64,000 nt of DNA, from NCBI RefSeq assembly GCF_013927005.1, contig NZ_CP055930.1, positions 4,092,001 through 4,156,000 of the forward strand, given 5' to 3'. Within the stretch, counting starts at the first letter, position 1; every line of letters starts with the position of its first letter. The notes beneath the pieces are model-generated. The model was not told the origin of the DNA, made no database searches, and saw only the letters and a list, made by a program, of their open reading frames with translations. This stretch comes from Enterobacter sp. RHBSTW-00175. GTDB taxonomy: Bacteria > Pseudomonadota > Gammaproteobacteria > Enterobacterales > Enterobacteriaceae. The translations under genes and the position numbers were made by a program. Shown here piece after piece: positions 12,097-21,803 of this stretch.

Positions 12097-13737
12097 ATGT
12101 CCAGTTTGATTAACAGCGCCATGAGTGGCCTCAGTGCTGCACAGGCGGCACTCAATACCGTCAGTAATAATATTTCAAGCTACAACGTGGCCGGTTACAC
12201 TCGCCAGAACACCATTCTGGGAGCCTCTAACAGCACGCTGACAGGCGGTGGCTGGGTTGGCAACGGGGTTTATGTCTCCGGCGTTCAGCGTGAGTATGAT
12301 GCATTCATCACTAACCAGCTGCGTGCGGCAGATACCCAGAACAGCGGGCTGACAACGCGTTATCAGCAGATGTCGAAAATTGACGACGTGCTCTCTGATA
12401 CCACAAACTCGCTGTCCACGACGTTGCAGGACTTCTTTACCAGCCTGCAAACGCTGGTCAGTAACGCAGAAGACCCGGCTGCGCGTCAGACGGTACTCGG
12501 CAAAGCCGATGGCCTGGTTAACCAGTTCAAAGTTAACGATCAGTATCTGCGCGATCAGGATAAGCAGGTTAATACCTCCATCACCAGCAGCGTCGACCAG
12601 ATCAACGCCTACGCGAAGCAAATCGCGAACCTCAACGATCAGATTTCACGTCTGACAGGTGTGGGTGCTGGTTCATCCCCGAACGAACTGCTCGATCAGC
12701 GTGACCAGCTGGTCAATAACCTGAACCAGATTGTGGGTGTTGAAGTGGCCGTGCAGGACAGCGGTACTTACAACATCTCCTTCGCGAACGGTTATACCCT
12801 GGTTCAGGGAAGCACCGCGAATCAGCTGGCGGCAGTTCAGTCCAGCGCTGATCCTTCGCGTATCACTGTTGCGTATGTAGATGCGGCTTCTGGCAACGTT
12901 GAGATCCCGGAAAAACAGATAACCTCCGGTTCTCTGGGCGGGTTGTTAACCTTCCGTTCTCAGGATCTGGATAAAGCACGTAACTCCCTGAACCAGATGG
13001 CGCTGGCGTTTGCCGATGCCATGAATACCCAGCATGAAGCCGGGTTTGATGCGAATGGCGATGCGGGCGGCAAACTGTTTGATTATGGATCTCCGTCAGT
13101 ACTGAGCAACAGCAGAAATACCGGCAGTGCAGCTGTGACGGCGAGCGTAACCGACAGCTCTGCGGTGCAGGCGACTAACTACAAAGTCGAATACAACGGC
13201 ACGAACTGGACGGTAACGCGTCTGGCGGATAAAACCAGCTTTACCGCAACGGCTGATGCCAGCGGCAACCTGTCGTTTGACGGCCTGAACGTCAACATCA
13301 GCGGTTCTGCTAACACCAAAGACAGTTTCGTGGTGAAGCCGGTGAACGACGTCATCATCAATATGGATCTGGCGATTAGCGACGAATCCAAACTGGCAAT
13401 GGCATCTGCCAGCGGCAGTGGCGATAGCGATAACACCAACGGTCAAAAACTGCTGGATCTGCAAAGCGCCAAAGTGGTTGGTGGCAATAAGACCTTCAAC
13501 GATGCCTACGCTGCACTGGTCAGTACGGTGGGTAGCACCACCGCATCGCTGAAAACCAGTAGCGAAACGCAGACTAACGTCGTGACGCAGCTGACCAAGC
13601 AGCAGCAGTCTATCTCCGGGGTTAACCTGGACGAAGAATACGGCAACCTGCAACGCTATCAGCAGTATTACCTGGCGAATGCGCAGGTACTTCAGACTGC
13701 CAGCACGCTCTTTGATGCGTTAATCAATATTCGCTAA
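12097..13737 (+). CDS. flgK: Hook-filament junction protein FlgK (HAP1)
   Basis: 546 residues. The start MSSLINSAMSGLSAAQAALN with AAGGAA upstream is chosen over an in-frame GTG nine codons earlier. The N-terminal axial motif is NTVSNNISSYNVAGYTRQ and the C-terminal helix contains VNLDEEYGNLQRYQQYYLANAQVLQTA. FlgK is the first junction zone between hook and filament and is chaperoned by FlgN. The region around residues 330-460 is the variable surface domain. Confidence 0.97.
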   Translation: MSSLINSAMSGLSAAQAALNTVSNNISSYNVAGYTRQNTILGASNSTLTGGGWVGNGVYVSGVQREYDAFITNQLRAADTQNSGLTTRYQQMSKIDDVLSDTTNSLSTTLQDFFTSLQTLVSNAEDPAARQTVLGKADGLVNQFKVNDQYLRDQDKQVNTSITSSVDQINAYAKQIANLNDQISRLTGVGAGSSPNELLDQRDQLVNNLNQIVGVEVAVQDSGTYNISFANGYTLVQGSTANQLAAVQSSADPSRITVAYVDAASGNVEIPEKQITSGSLGGLLTFRSQDLDKARNSLNQMALAFADAMNTQHEAGFDANGDAGGKLFDYGSPSVLSNSRNTGSAAVTASVTDSSAVQATNYKVEYNGTNWTVTRLADKTSFTATADASGNLSFDGLNVNISGSANTKDSFVVKPVNDVIINMDLAISDESKLAMASASGSGDSDNTNGQKLLDLQSAKVVGGNKTFNDAYAALVSTVGSTTASLKTSSETQTNVVTQLTKQQQSISGVNLDEEYGNLQRYQQYYLANAQVLQTASTLFDALINIR

Positions 13738-13752
13738 GGACCGGAGTGAAAA

Positions 13753-14706
13753 ATGCGTATTAGCACTCAAATGATGTATGAGCAGAGTATGCGTGGGGTG
13801 ACAAACTCCCAGAGTCTCTGGCTCGGTTATGGCGAACAGATGTCTACCGGTAAGCGTGTAAACCGCCCATCCGATGACCCGATTGCCGCGTCTCAGGCTG
13901 TTGTCCTGTCTCAGGCGCAAACCCAGAACAGTCAGTATGCACTGGCGCGTACCTTCGCAACGACCAAAGTCTCTCTGGAAGAGAACGTGTTGACGCAGGT
14001 GACATCGGCTATCCAGAGCGCGCAGGAAAAGATCGTGTATGCGGGTGACGGCACGCTGAGTGATACCGACCGCGCTTCGCTTGCGACTGACCTTCAGGGT
14101 ATCCGCGATCAGCTGATGAACCTGGCGAACAGCACCGACGGTAATGGCCGCTATATCTTTGCCGGTTACAAAACCGAAGCGGCAGCCTTTGATTCAACGA
14201 CCGGTAATTACGCTGGCGGCACGACGCCAATCAGTCAGCAGGTTGATTCAGCACGTTCAATGCAAATCAGCCATACCGGCTCTGAAGTTTTCGATAAGTT
14301 CACCAGCAGCGCGAAACCAGAGCCAGATGGCAGTGCCCCGGAAACGAATCTGTTCAAGATCCTGGACACAGCGATTGCCGCACTGAATACCCCTATTGCC
14401 GACGACCAGACCGCCGCTGACGCTCTGACCGCTGCAGTTGATAAAACCAACCGTGGCCTGAGCAACTCCCTGGATAACGTCCTGACGGTGCGCGCTGATT
14501 TGGGTACGAAGCTGAATGAGCTGGATAAACTGGATGCGCTGGGTGATGACCGTGCGTTGGGGCAAACTCAGCAGATGAGCAACCTGGTTGACGTTGACTG
14601 GAACTCGGTGATTTCGTCTTACACCATGCAGCAGGCGGCATTGCAGGCGTCTTATAAAGCCTTCAGCGATATGCAGGGCATGTCTCTGTTCCAGATGAAC
14701 AAGTAA
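13753..14706 (+). CDS. flgL: Hook-filament junction protein FlgL (HAP3)
   Basis: 317 residues of flagellin-like architecture. The N-terminal helix contains MRISTQMMYEQSMRGVTNSQS and GKRVNRPSDDPIAA, the latter typical of flagellin/HAP3. It joins FlgK to the FliC filament and uses FlgN as chaperone. The last gene of the cluster, it is followed by two hairpins; the second is a strong intrinsic terminator. In E. coli the flgL 3' end is the source of the sRNA FlgO. Confidence 0.97.
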   Translation: MRISTQMMYEQSMRGVTNSQSLWLGYGEQMSTGKRVNRPSDDPIAASQAVVLSQAQTQNSQYALARTFATTKVSLEENVLTQVTSAIQSAQEKIVYAGDGTLSDTDRASLATDLQGIRDQLMNLANSTDGNGRYIFAGYKTEAAAFDSTTGNYAGGTTPISQQVDSARSMQISHTGSEVFDKFTSSAKPEPDGSAPETNLFKILDTAIAALNTPIADDQTAADALTAAVDKTNRGLSNSLDNVLTVRADLGTKLNELDKLDALGDDRALGQTQQMSNLVDVDWNSVISSYTMQQAALQASYKAFSDMQGMSLFQMNK

Positions 14707-14722
14707 CATCTTGACCTCTTAG

Positions 14723-14747
14723 AACATGTCTCGAAACTGGACATGTT
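14723..14747 (+). other. Hairpin in the flgL 3' untranslated region
   Basis: An 8-bp perfect inverted repeat AACATGTC / GACATGTT with a 9-base loop, lying between the flgL stop and the terminator. It could stabilise a processed 3' RNA. No T-tract follows it. Confidence 0.55.
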
Positions 14748-14752
14748 TTGAC

Positions 14753-14786
14753 TGCCCAATCCGTATCTGGATTGGGCATTTTTTTT
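14753..14786 (+). terminator. Intrinsic terminator of the flg operon
   Basis: 10-bp perfect stem TGCCCAATCC (14753-14762) / GGATTGGGCA (14769-14778), 6-base loop, then eight Ts. It ends the rightward flg transcript and overlaps the 3' end of the convergent MFS gene at its far side. Confidence 0.9.
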
Positions 14787-15999
14787 ATAACGCTTCAGCC
14801 TGAGCAGACATCACACGGGCGCTTTCAATCAAGCGGATCACCAGTGCAATGGCACCACACAGGGTTGCCAGCGCTACCACGCCAGACCAGCCTGCCAGAG
14901 AATAGATGTTCGTGCCCGCTACTGAACCCAGCGCCATCCCGATAAAGACCACCGTAAACAGCAGGGCGTTAAGACGACCGCGTGCCTGAGGCTCCAGGCT
15001 GTAAACCAGGTTCTGGTGTGCCACCAGGCTCGATTGCAGACCCAGGTCGAAACCGACGGCGGACAGTGCAATCAGGAACAATTGCCCGTGTGTGCCAAGA
15101 GCAGGCATCAGGAACATCAGGGCAAAAGAGACGGTCACCAGTACCGCACCAAGCTGGGTGACTTTACCCGCGCCCAGTTTGTCCGCCAGCCCTCCCGCCA
15201 GCGGTGCGGCCAGTGCACCCGCCGCACCGGCAATACCAAATCCACCAGCAACGGCGCTGCCCAGGTGATAGCGCTCAAACAGCATTACGGCAAGCGTTGA
15301 CCAGAACGCACTGAACGCCACGGAAAGGAAACCCTGAGCCAGAGCCGCACGGCGCAGGGCCGGATAACGACGCCACAGGTGCTCCATGGAGCGCATCAGT
15401 GCCGGATAGCTGAGTGTTGAGTGGGTCGCAAAACGCGGCAGTACCGCCCACATCACCGCGCCGATAATGGCAATACTGACGGCGGCCAGCTGATACATGA
15501 CGCGCCAGCCAAAGGCTTCACCCACCACGCCGCTGACGGTACGCGACAGCAAAATACCCAGTAACAAACCGGTCATGACCGTACCCACGGTTTTCCCTTG
15601 TTTACCTTCCGGCGCGAGAATGGCTGCCGCAGGGACGATATCCTGTGCCATGGTTGCGGCCATCCCGATTAACAGGCTTGCCAGCAGCAGGGAATGCAAT
15701 TGCCCGGTCAGGCTACAGCCCAGTAAGAAGAGGGCCAGTGCGGCACTCTTTATCAGGATTAGCGTTCTGCGGTCATGACGATCGCCAAGCGGCAGCAGGA
15801 AAAGAATACCAAGCGCATAGCCTGCCTGGGTCAGCGTGGGTACCAGACCCATGCCTTCGATGCTTAAATGCAGGTCTGAACCCATCAGGGGCAGAAGAGG
15901 CTGGGCATAGTAAATCGATGCCACGCTGAATCCGGCACCCATCGCCAGCATAAAAATAACCCAGCGGCTTACGGCATGGGTGGCAGTTGTTGTGTTCAT
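14785..15999 (-). CDS. MFS (DHA1-type) efflux transporter
   Basis: 404 residues when started at MNTTTATHAVSRWVIF, with GAGGAAC upstream; an ATG six codons earlier (16017) is possible. About 12 hydrophobic segments are visible, and the loop after the second carries the MFS motif LPLGDRHDRRTLI (GDRxDRR). Such proteins export drugs or sugars by proton antiport; the substrate cannot be read from sequence. It is divergent from a LysR-type regulator with a single LysR box between them, so that regulator probably controls it. K-12 has no such gene between flgL and rne. Confidence 0.88.
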   Translation of the reverse strand: MNTTTATHAVSRWVIFMLAMGAGFSVASIYYAQPLLPLMGSDLHLSIEGMGLVPTLTQAGYALGILFLLPLGDRHDRRTLILIKSAALALFLLGCSLTGQLHSLLLASLLIGMAATMAQDIVPAAAILAPEGKQGKTVGTVMTGLLLGILLSRTVSGVVGEAFGWRVMYQLAAVSIAIIGAVMWAVLPRFATHSTLSYPALMRSMEHLWRRYPALRRAALAQGFLSVAFSAFWSTLAVMLFERYHLGSAVAGGFGIAGAAGALAAPLAGGLADKLGAGKVTQLGAVLVTVSFALMFLMPALGTHGQLFLIALSAVGFDLGLQSSLVAHQNLVYSLEPQARGRLNALLFTVVFIGMALGSVAGTNIYSLAGWSGVVALATLCGAIALVIRLIESARVMSAQAEAL

Positions 16000-16080
16000 A
16001 AGACGTTCCTCAGTCATAGTGTGAGGACATTTTTTCGCAGTCAGCCTTGTGGTGGTAGACGGCCTGGTGGTAAAACGCTT

Positions 16081-16095
16081 ATACGTTAAACGTAT
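16081..16095. promoter_or_regulatory. LysR-type operator between the MFS and LysR genes
   Basis: A perfect palindrome ATACGTT-A-AACGTAT. It has the classic LysR-family form T-N11-A (ATAC-N7-GTAT). It sits 82 bp from the MFS start and 14 bp upstream of the LysR start, the expected place for a site that activates the divergent gene and represses the regulator's own. Confidence 0.75.
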
Positions 16096-16108
16096 TACCA
16101 GTAAAATA

Positions 16109-17041
16109 ATGAAACGAACTGAACGTATAGACAGGGTTGAGTTGATGCGGACGTTTGTTCGCATCGTGGAGTCGGGCTCGTTGTCTGCGGCAGCAAGGCA
16201 GCTTGGCACAACGCAGGCGACAGTTAGCCGACGTCTGCAATCGCTGGAAACCGTGCTGGGTGTCCGGTTGTTGCTCCGTACCACCCATGCAACTAAATTA
16301 ACGGATGATGGCGAGCGCTGTTATCAACATGCCCGGCGGGTGATTGATAGCTGGCTGGCGCTGGAAGATGAAGTCGGGCAGACCGAAGATGAACCGGTTG
16401 GCGTACTGCGGGTACGTGCACCCCATGCTTTCGGGCAGGATCAGCTTCTGAAACCGCTCACGCAATTTTTGCAGCGCTACCCGCAATTGTCCGTTGAGTG
16501 GATGCTGAATGATAAGTCGGTCGACTTCCTGAGCGACAACCTCGATTGTGCCATACGCGTGGGGGCAGAAATCGATCCAGCGACCGTTTCTGTGCTGCTG
16601 GCAGAGGTCCCGCGCTGTGTGGTGGCATCGCCGGAGCTGTTGGCTCAGTTTGCGCCAGTGAAAACCCCGGAAGATCTCTCTGTGCTGCCGTGGATTGCGA
16701 TCAACACCTTCTATCAGCGCCATGTCGAGTTATTCGATGGCGTTTCTGAGTTGCCCGCGCGTGTTGCCATCACCCCAAGACTGAGTACCGATAGCCTGCA
16801 TGTGGCACGCAATACCGTGCTGAGCGGGCTGGGCGTGGCGGTTGTTTCAAGCTGGACGGTCAAAGAGGATATTCAGGAAGGGCGGCTAGTGCATTTACTT
16901 TCCGACTGGCAACCTGCGGCGTTGCCTGTGCATCTGGTTTATCCGTGGTCACGCTATTACCCGGCGCGCCTGCGGCGTTTTCTGGAGATGATGCGCCAGG
17001 TGATGCCGGACATTGCCGGCATGAGAAAACCCGGGCAGTAG
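16109..17041 (+). CDS. LysR-type transcriptional regulator
   Basis: 310 residues from MKRTERIDRVELMRTF. The N-terminal winged helix-turn-helix is clear (FVRIVESGSLSAAARQLGTTQATVSRRLQSLETVLGVRLL, about residues 15-50), followed by a periplasmic-binding-like effector domain (PLTQFLQRYPQLSVEWMLND ... VGAEIDP). The open frame extends 20 codons upstream, but that part covers the operator palindrome. It is divergent from the MFS exporter, whose likely regulator it is. The inducer is unknown. It converges with rne at a shared terminator. Confidence 0.9.
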   Translation: MKRTERIDRVELMRTFVRIVESGSLSAAARQLGTTQATVSRRLQSLETVLGVRLLLRTTHATKLTDDGERCYQHARRVIDSWLALEDEVGQTEDEPVGVLRVRAPHAFGQDQLLKPLTQFLQRYPQLSVEWMLNDKSVDFLSDNLDCAIRVGAEIDPATVSVLLAEVPRCVVASPELLAQFAPVKTPEDLSVLPWIAINTFYQRHVELFDGVSELPARVAITPRLSTDSLHVARNTVLSGLGVAVVSSWTVKEDIQEGRLVHLLSDWQPAALPVHLVYPWSRYYPARLRRFLEMMRQVMPDIAGMRKPGQ

Positions 17042-17045
17042 CAAT

Positions 17046-17076
17046 AAAAAAGCCGACCCGAAGGTCGGCTTTTCTT
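17046..17076. terminator. Bidirectional terminator between lysR and rne
   Basis: 8-bp perfect stem AGCCGACC (17051-17058) / GGTCGGCT (17063-17070) with a CGAA tetraloop. An A-run precedes it (17046-17051) and a T-run follows (17070-17073), so it can terminate both convergent genes. Confidence 0.9.
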
Positions 17077-17089
17077 ATTTTACGCAGGC

Positions 17090-20000
17090 TTACTCAACAG
17101 ACTGTGGGCGGGTAGCCGGTGCAGTCGCCTGTTGCGTTGCACTGTGACCACCGGCAGAGCCTTTGCCGTCGAAGTTAAAGCTCGGACGAACCCAGTCGCT
17201 CTGACGAGGTGCTTCCGGAACGTACTCTGGCGCTGGCGCACGCGTCATTGGCGCAGTGGCAACGTGAGCATGAGCAGCCACTTCGACAACCGGTTCAGGC
17301 TTCACTTCTGTAACAATGGCTTCGGTAACGACAGGTGCAGGTTCAGCTTTAACTTCAACTGCAACTGGTGCTTCGGCGACCACGTTTTCAGTGACAGCTT
17401 CAACGATCTCTTCAACCGGTGCGGCAGGTTCAACTTCTTCAGCCACCTGCTCAGCAACCACAGTGTCTTCTTCCGCGATGATGTGTACAGCGTCATCAAC
17501 CGGCGCAGCAATTACTTCCGGATGGGTCGTTTCAACGACAACCGCATGAGGAGCACTCTCAACAGCCTGAGGCTCAACAACGGTTGCTGCTTCTGTTACC
17601 ACTTCCTGCACAGCTTCAACTGGAGCGACGAACTCTTCAGCCACAACCGCTTCTTCAACCACCTGCTCTGGGCGTGCAACCGGATAGCGGATCCAGACTT
17701 TACCCGAGGCCATTTCCGGGGAAGCACAGGCTACGGCTAACGGCATTGGCGACTGAGCTGGATAACGCTCGTCACGGTAACGACGACGACGCTGACCGCT
17801 TACGCGCAGGTGACGAGGAGAACGACGGGAGCGACGTGGCATCCCGGTGTTATCTCGGCCTTCAGCGTTTTCATCCTGCTCTGCGCTGTTGTCGACCACG
17901 GCTGGCAAGTCTACTTTAGCCAGCTGGGTGTTCGGCGCGATTTCAGCGACGGTTTCAGCAGTGACGATTGCTGTCTCTTCCGTTTGCTCTGACGCAAAAC
18001 GAACTTTCTGGGACAGCTGACGCGGTTTACGGCGCGGCATAACCTGAGTACGTTCTTCCTGCTCAGTTTCCGGCTGTTCAACAGGCGCTTCGAGGTTCAG
18101 GTTTTTAACTTCCTGCTGAGCCTGACGCTTATCGTCGTTACGGCGACGATTACGCTCACGGCGAGGCTGCTGCTCGTCGCGCTGTTTGCTCTTCTCAGAC
18201 TCATCGCCCGCCTGCTGGCGAATTTCGCGATCTTCAACGTTTGGCTGTTGTTTCTCACGACGGTTGCGACGGTTGTCTTCGCGTTGCTCACGGCCTTCGT
18301 TGTTATCGGAACGGTTATCACGGCGCTCGTTACGATCGTTACGGTCATTGCGATCGCGACGGTTGTTCTGACGTTTACGACGATCCTGCTGACGCTCTGG
18401 TTTCGCCTCTTTCGGCGTTTCCTGCACTTGTTCCGGCTGTGTTTCTTCGCCTGCGAACATCTTTTTCAGTGCGCCGAAGAAACGACCCAGAAGACCAGGC
18501 TGAGCAGGCTGTGCTTTAACTGCTTCTGGAGCAGGTTTTTGTGCAGCAGGTTTCTCAGTTGGTTTTTCCAGTGCGGTTTCTGGTGGTGCTTCCGGCATGA
18601 TGAAGGTCGCTAATGCAGGCTGCTCAGGCAGTTTGCGTTCGGCAGGCTCTTCATCAGCAGGCAACGCCATCTCTTCTTCGTGCAGCTTAGGCAGAAGGTA
18701 GCTCAGCGTAGAGGTTTCTTCGCCTTTACGGACGCGCAGCACATGGTAGTGCGGGGTCTGCATCTGGTCGTTTGGCACGATGATGCAGCGCACGCCGCCC
18801 TGACGCGCTTCGATTGCACTGACTGCCGCGCGTTTTTCGTTCAGCAGGTAAGAGGCAATCGGTACCGGAACAATGGCGTGGACTTCTTTGGTGTTCTCTT
18901 TCAGCGCTTCTTCTTCGATCAGACGCAGAATAGACAGGGACAGTGATTCGTTGTCACGAACGGTACCTGTACCAGAACAGCGTGGGCAGACGTGATGGCT
19001 GGACTCACCCAGTGATGGGCTAAGACGCTGACGGGACATCTCCAGCAGGCCAAAACGAGAGATATGGCTAATCTGGATACGCGCACGATCCTGACGTACC
19101 GCTTCACGCAGACGGTTTTCAACCGCACGCTGGTGGCGTACAGGGGTCATGTCGATGAAGTCGATAACAATCAGGCCACCCAGGTCGCGCAGGCGCAACT
19201 GGCGGGCGATTTCATCGGCTGCTTCAAGGTTGGTGTTGAAGGCTGTTTCTTCAATATCGCCGCCGCGTGTTGCGCGTGCGGAGTTGATGTCGATTGCGGT
19301 CAGCGCTTCAGTGGTATCGATAACGATAGAACCACCGGATGGCAGGCGCACTTCACGCTGGAAGGCGGACTCAATCTGGGATTCAATCTGATAATGGCTG
19401 AACAGCGGGATTTCACCGGTGTACAGTTTGATTTTGCTGGTGAAATCCGGGCGACCCAGTGCCGCGATGTGCTGGCGAGCCAGCTCAAGCACTTTCGGGT
19501 TATCAATCAGAATTTCGCCGATGTCCTGACGCAGATAGTCACGGAAAGCACGCACGATGACGTTACTTTCCTGGTGGATCAGGAATGGAGCTGGGCGGCT
19601 TTCAGCTGCTTTCTGGATAGCTTCCCAGTGCTTCAGGCGGAAGCTTAAGTCCCACTGCAAGGCTTCGGCAGATTTGCCCACGCCTGCGGTACGAACAATA
19701 AGCCCCATGCCATCCGGCAGCTCAAGGCTTGCCAGCGCTTCTTTCAGCTCGGTACGGTCGTCGCCTTCGATACGGCGAGAGATACCACCCGCACGCGGGT
19801 TGTTTGGCATCAGTACCAGATAGCTGCCTGCCAGGCTGATAAAGGTGGTCAGCGCAGCGCCTTTATTGCCACGTTCTTCTTTATCAATCTGAACAATAAC
19901 TTCCTGACCTTCGCGCAGAACATCTTTGATGTTCGGGCGACCGTGGGAGTTATAGTTGGCAGGGAAGTATTCGCGAGCAATTTCTTTAAGAGGAAGGAAA

Positions 20001-20197
20001 CCGTGACGCTCAGCGCCGTAATCGACGAATGCAGCTTCAAGGCTTGGTTCAATGCGGGTGATTTTGCCTTTGTAAATGTTCGCTTTTTTCTGTTCGTGTC
20101 CAGGACTTTCGATATCCAGATCGTACAGGCGCTGCCCATCCACAAGGGCGACACGCAACTCTTCTTGCTGAGTTGCGTTGATTAACATTCTTTTCAT
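17090..20197 (-). CDS. rne: Ribonuclease E
   Basis: 1035 residues (K-12: 1061). The essential endoribonuclease acts in mRNA decay and rRNA/tRNA processing and scaffolds the degradosome. The N-terminal catalytic half has an S1 domain (about 37-120), the DNase I-like active-site segments around [15 protein letters not shown] and [12 protein letters not shown], and the zinc link CPRCSGTG. The C-terminal half is disordered: a membrane-binding amphipathic helix ([14 protein letters not shown]), an Arg-rich RNA-binding stretch, the RhlB/enolase segment region ([27 protein letters not shown]), a long Val/Glu/Ala-rich linker and the PNPase-binding tail. The length differences from K-12 lie in that linker. 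Confidence 0.98.
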   Translation of the reverse strand: MKRMLINATQQEELRVALVDGQRLYDLDIESPGHEQKKANIYKGKITRIEPSLEAAFVDYGAERHGFLPLKEIAREYFPANYNSHGRPNIKDVLREGQEVIVQIDKEERGNKGAALTTFISLAGSYLVLMPNNPRAGGISRRIEGDDRTELKEALASLELPDGMGLIVRTAGVGKSAEALQWDLSFRLKHWEAIQKAAESRPAPFLIHQESNVIVRAFRDYLRQDIGEILIDNPKVLELARQHIAALGRPDFTSKIKLYTGEIPLFSHYQIESQIESAFQREVRLPSGGSIVIDTTEALTAIDINSARATRGGDIEETAFNTNLEAADEIARQLRLRDLGGLIVIDFIDMTPVRHQRAVENRLREAVRQDRARIQISHISRFGLLEMSRQRLSPSLGESSHHVCPRCSGTGTVRDNESLSLSILRLIEEEALKENTKEVHAIVPVPIASYLLNEKRAAVSAIEARQGGVRCIIVPNDQMQTPHYHVLRVRKGEETSTLSYLLPKLHEEEMALPADEEPAERKLPEQPALATFIMPEAPPETALEKPTEKPAAQKPAPEAVKAQPAQPGLLGRFFGALKKMFAGEETQPEQVQETPKEAKPERQQDRRKRQNNRRDRNDRNDRNERRDNRSDNNEGREQREDNRRNRREKQQPNVEDREIRQQAGDESEKSKQRDEQQPRRERNRRRNDDKRQAQQEVKNLNLEAPVEQPETEQEERTQVMPRRKPRQLSQKVRFASEQTEETAIVTAETVAEIAPNTQLAKVDLPAVVDNSAEQDENAEGRDNTGMPRRSRRSPRHLRVSGQRRRRYRDERYPAQSPMPLAVACASPEMASGKVWIRYPVARPEQVVEEAVVAEEFVAPVEAVQEVVTEAATVVEPQAVESAPHAVVVETTHPEVIAAPVDDAVHIIAEEDTVVAEQVAEEVEPAAPVEEIVEAVTENVVAEAPVAVEVKAEPAPVVTEAIVTEVKPEPVVEVAAHAHVATAPMTRAPAPEYVPEAPRQSDWVRPSFNFDGKGSAGGHSATQQATAPATRPQSVE

Positions 20198-20768
20198 CGT
20201 AACTTACTCATTATTCTTACATTGACGACAAAGCTGCGGGCAAGGTGACGCTTTCCGGGGTATGAACCGATGGCCTCGTGTCTATTCACGTCGCCAACCT
20301 CACGGTTGTCGCTCGCTTAAGAGGCGCAGAGTGTCGGTTGCCTGTGATTCATACGGAAACACAGCGCAATTATCAGGGGAATTGCCTGGGTAAAACTCTC
20401 CAGAGAACAATCCTTATACCGGGAAGTACTGCAACCCGCAGCCCGCTAACTGCCTGAAAGATCAATACGTCTTACGCCATTGCTGCGTGGATGATCGGTC
20501 AGACAAAATTGGTCATTCCGTCAGTATCCTTACTTAACCAGGATTTAACACGGAAAACGGCCTCATTATTCCACTGCTCGCCGGGTTATAGCAAGATGAC
20601 TTTTACCAATTATCACCCGGTTACTCACAGTTTCTCCACTTCAGCGAAGCGATTGGTCTAATATCCACCAAATCGATTGCGCACGAAGAAAGCGTGCCGG
20701 ATAAAAGTAAATATAAGCATAGAAAAATGAGTGGCGCTAATGCGTGACGATATTTAGAATCGCCAACC
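20198..20768. promoter_or_regulatory. Divergent rne/rluC region with long rne leader
   Basis: A 571-bp gap with no gene. In E. coli rne mRNA has a leader of about 360 nt whose hairpins let RNase E cleave and autoregulate its own message. On the minus strand the region next to rne contains several dyads, for example CAACC-TCA-CGGTTG near 20304-20318, in keeping with such a structured leader. rluC transcription also starts here. Exact promoters were not fixed. No ORF with coding character was seen. Confidence 0.65.
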
Positions 20769-21716
20769 ATGAAAACAGAGACTCCAGCCGTAAAAATGGT
20801 TGCCATCACCGATGATGAAGCGGGGCAACGTATCGATAACTTTTTGCGTACCCAACTGAAAGGCGTACCAAAGAGTATGATTTATCGCATCTTGCGTAAG
20901 GGCGAGGTGCGGGTGAACAAAAAACGCGTGAAACCTGAATATAAACTCGAAGCGGGCGATGAAGTCCGTATTCCGCCAGTACGTGTTGCTGAGCGTGAAG
21001 AAGAGGCGGTTTCACCAAAATTGCAGAAAGTCGCGGCCCTTAGCGATGTGATTTTATATGAAGACGATCACATTCTGGTGCTGAACAAGCCATCTGGCAC
21101 GGCGGTACACGGCGGTAGTGGTCTGAGTTTTGGCGTGATTGAAGGTCTGCGCGCCTTGCGACCGGAAGCACGTTTCCTTGAGCTGGTGCATCGCCTCGAC
21201 CGCGACACCTCTGGCGTGTTACTGGTAGCGAAAAAGCGCTCCGCGTTGCGTTCCCTGCACGAGCAGTTGCGTGATAAAGGAATGCAGAAGGATTACCTGG
21301 CGCTGGTGCGTGGTCAGTGGCAATCCCATGTGAAAGTGGTTCAGGCACCATTGTTGAAAAATATCCTGCAAAGCGGTGAGCGCATTGTTCGCGTTAACCA
21401 GGAAGGCAAGCCGTCTGAGACGCGTTTTAAAGTCGAAGAGCGTTTTGAGTTTGCCACCCTGGTGCGCTGTAGCCCGGTGACGGGCCGTACGCACCAGATC
21501 CGCGTGCATACGCAATATGCCGGGCATCCTATCGCATTTGACGACCGTTACGGTGACAGGGAGTTCGACAAACAGCTGGCTGGCACCGGGTTAACGCGCC
21601 TGTTTCTTCATGCCGCCGCGCTGAAGTTCACCCATCCGGGGACGGGTGAGGTGATGCGTGTTGAAGCGCCGCTGGACGACCAGCTGAAACGCTGCCTCAA
21701 AGTTCTGCGCGGCTAA
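20769..21716 (+). CDS. rluC: 23S rRNA pseudouridine(955/2504/2580) synthase RluC
   Basis: 315 residues. The N-terminal S4 RNA-binding domain spans about residues 20-80 (RIDNFLRTQLKGVPKSMIYRILRKGEVRVN). The RluA-family catalytic motif HRLDRDTSGVLLVAKK carries the nucleophile Asp144. It isomerises three uridines in 23S rRNA. A monocistronic unit divergent from rne and closed by its own terminator, as in E. coli. Confidence 0.96.
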   Translation: MKTETPAVKMVAITDDEAGQRIDNFLRTQLKGVPKSMIYRILRKGEVRVNKKRVKPEYKLEAGDEVRIPPVRVAEREEEAVSPKLQKVAALSDVILYEDDHILVLNKPSGTAVHGGSGLSFGVIEGLRALRPEARFLELVHRLDRDTSGVLLVAKKRSALRSLHEQLRDKGMQKDYLALVRGQWQSHVKVVQAPLLKNILQSGERIVRVNQEGKPSETRFKVEERFEFATLVRCSPVTGRTHQIRVHTQYAGHPIAFDDRYGDREFDKQLAGTGLTRLFLHAAALKFTHPGTGEVMRVEAPLDDQLKRCLKVLRG

Positions 21717-21726
21717 GGTAAAAGTA

Positions 21727-21752
21727 AAACGGCAACGAAGTTGTCGTTTTTA
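21727..21752 (+). terminator. Terminator of rluC
   Basis: Stem AAAACGGCAAC / GTTGTCGTTTT with a GAA loop (one G-U pair) followed by further Ts, 10 bases after the rluC stop. Confidence 0.82.
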
Positions 21753-21762
21753 ATGTTTGCAC

Positions 21763-21801
21763 CCTCTTCCTGTGGGAGAGGGCATCAGGCCGCAACGGTT
21801 A
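21763..21801. repeat. Intergenic palindromic repeat (CCCTCTTCC-TGT-GGGAGAGGG)
   Basis: Arms CCCTCTTCC (21763-21771) and GGGAGAGGG (21775-21783), followed by CATCAGGCCGC. This resembles a short dispersed intergenic element I recognise from Enterobacter/Klebsiella genomes. It lies between rluC and yceF, which converge here. Confidence 0.5.
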
Positions 21802-21803
21802 AA

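Noticed and set aside
17132..18613. Several long plus-strand frames opposite the C-terminal half of rne
   Set aside because: They come from the repetitive Glu/Val/Arg codons of RNase E read backward and show no protein family features.
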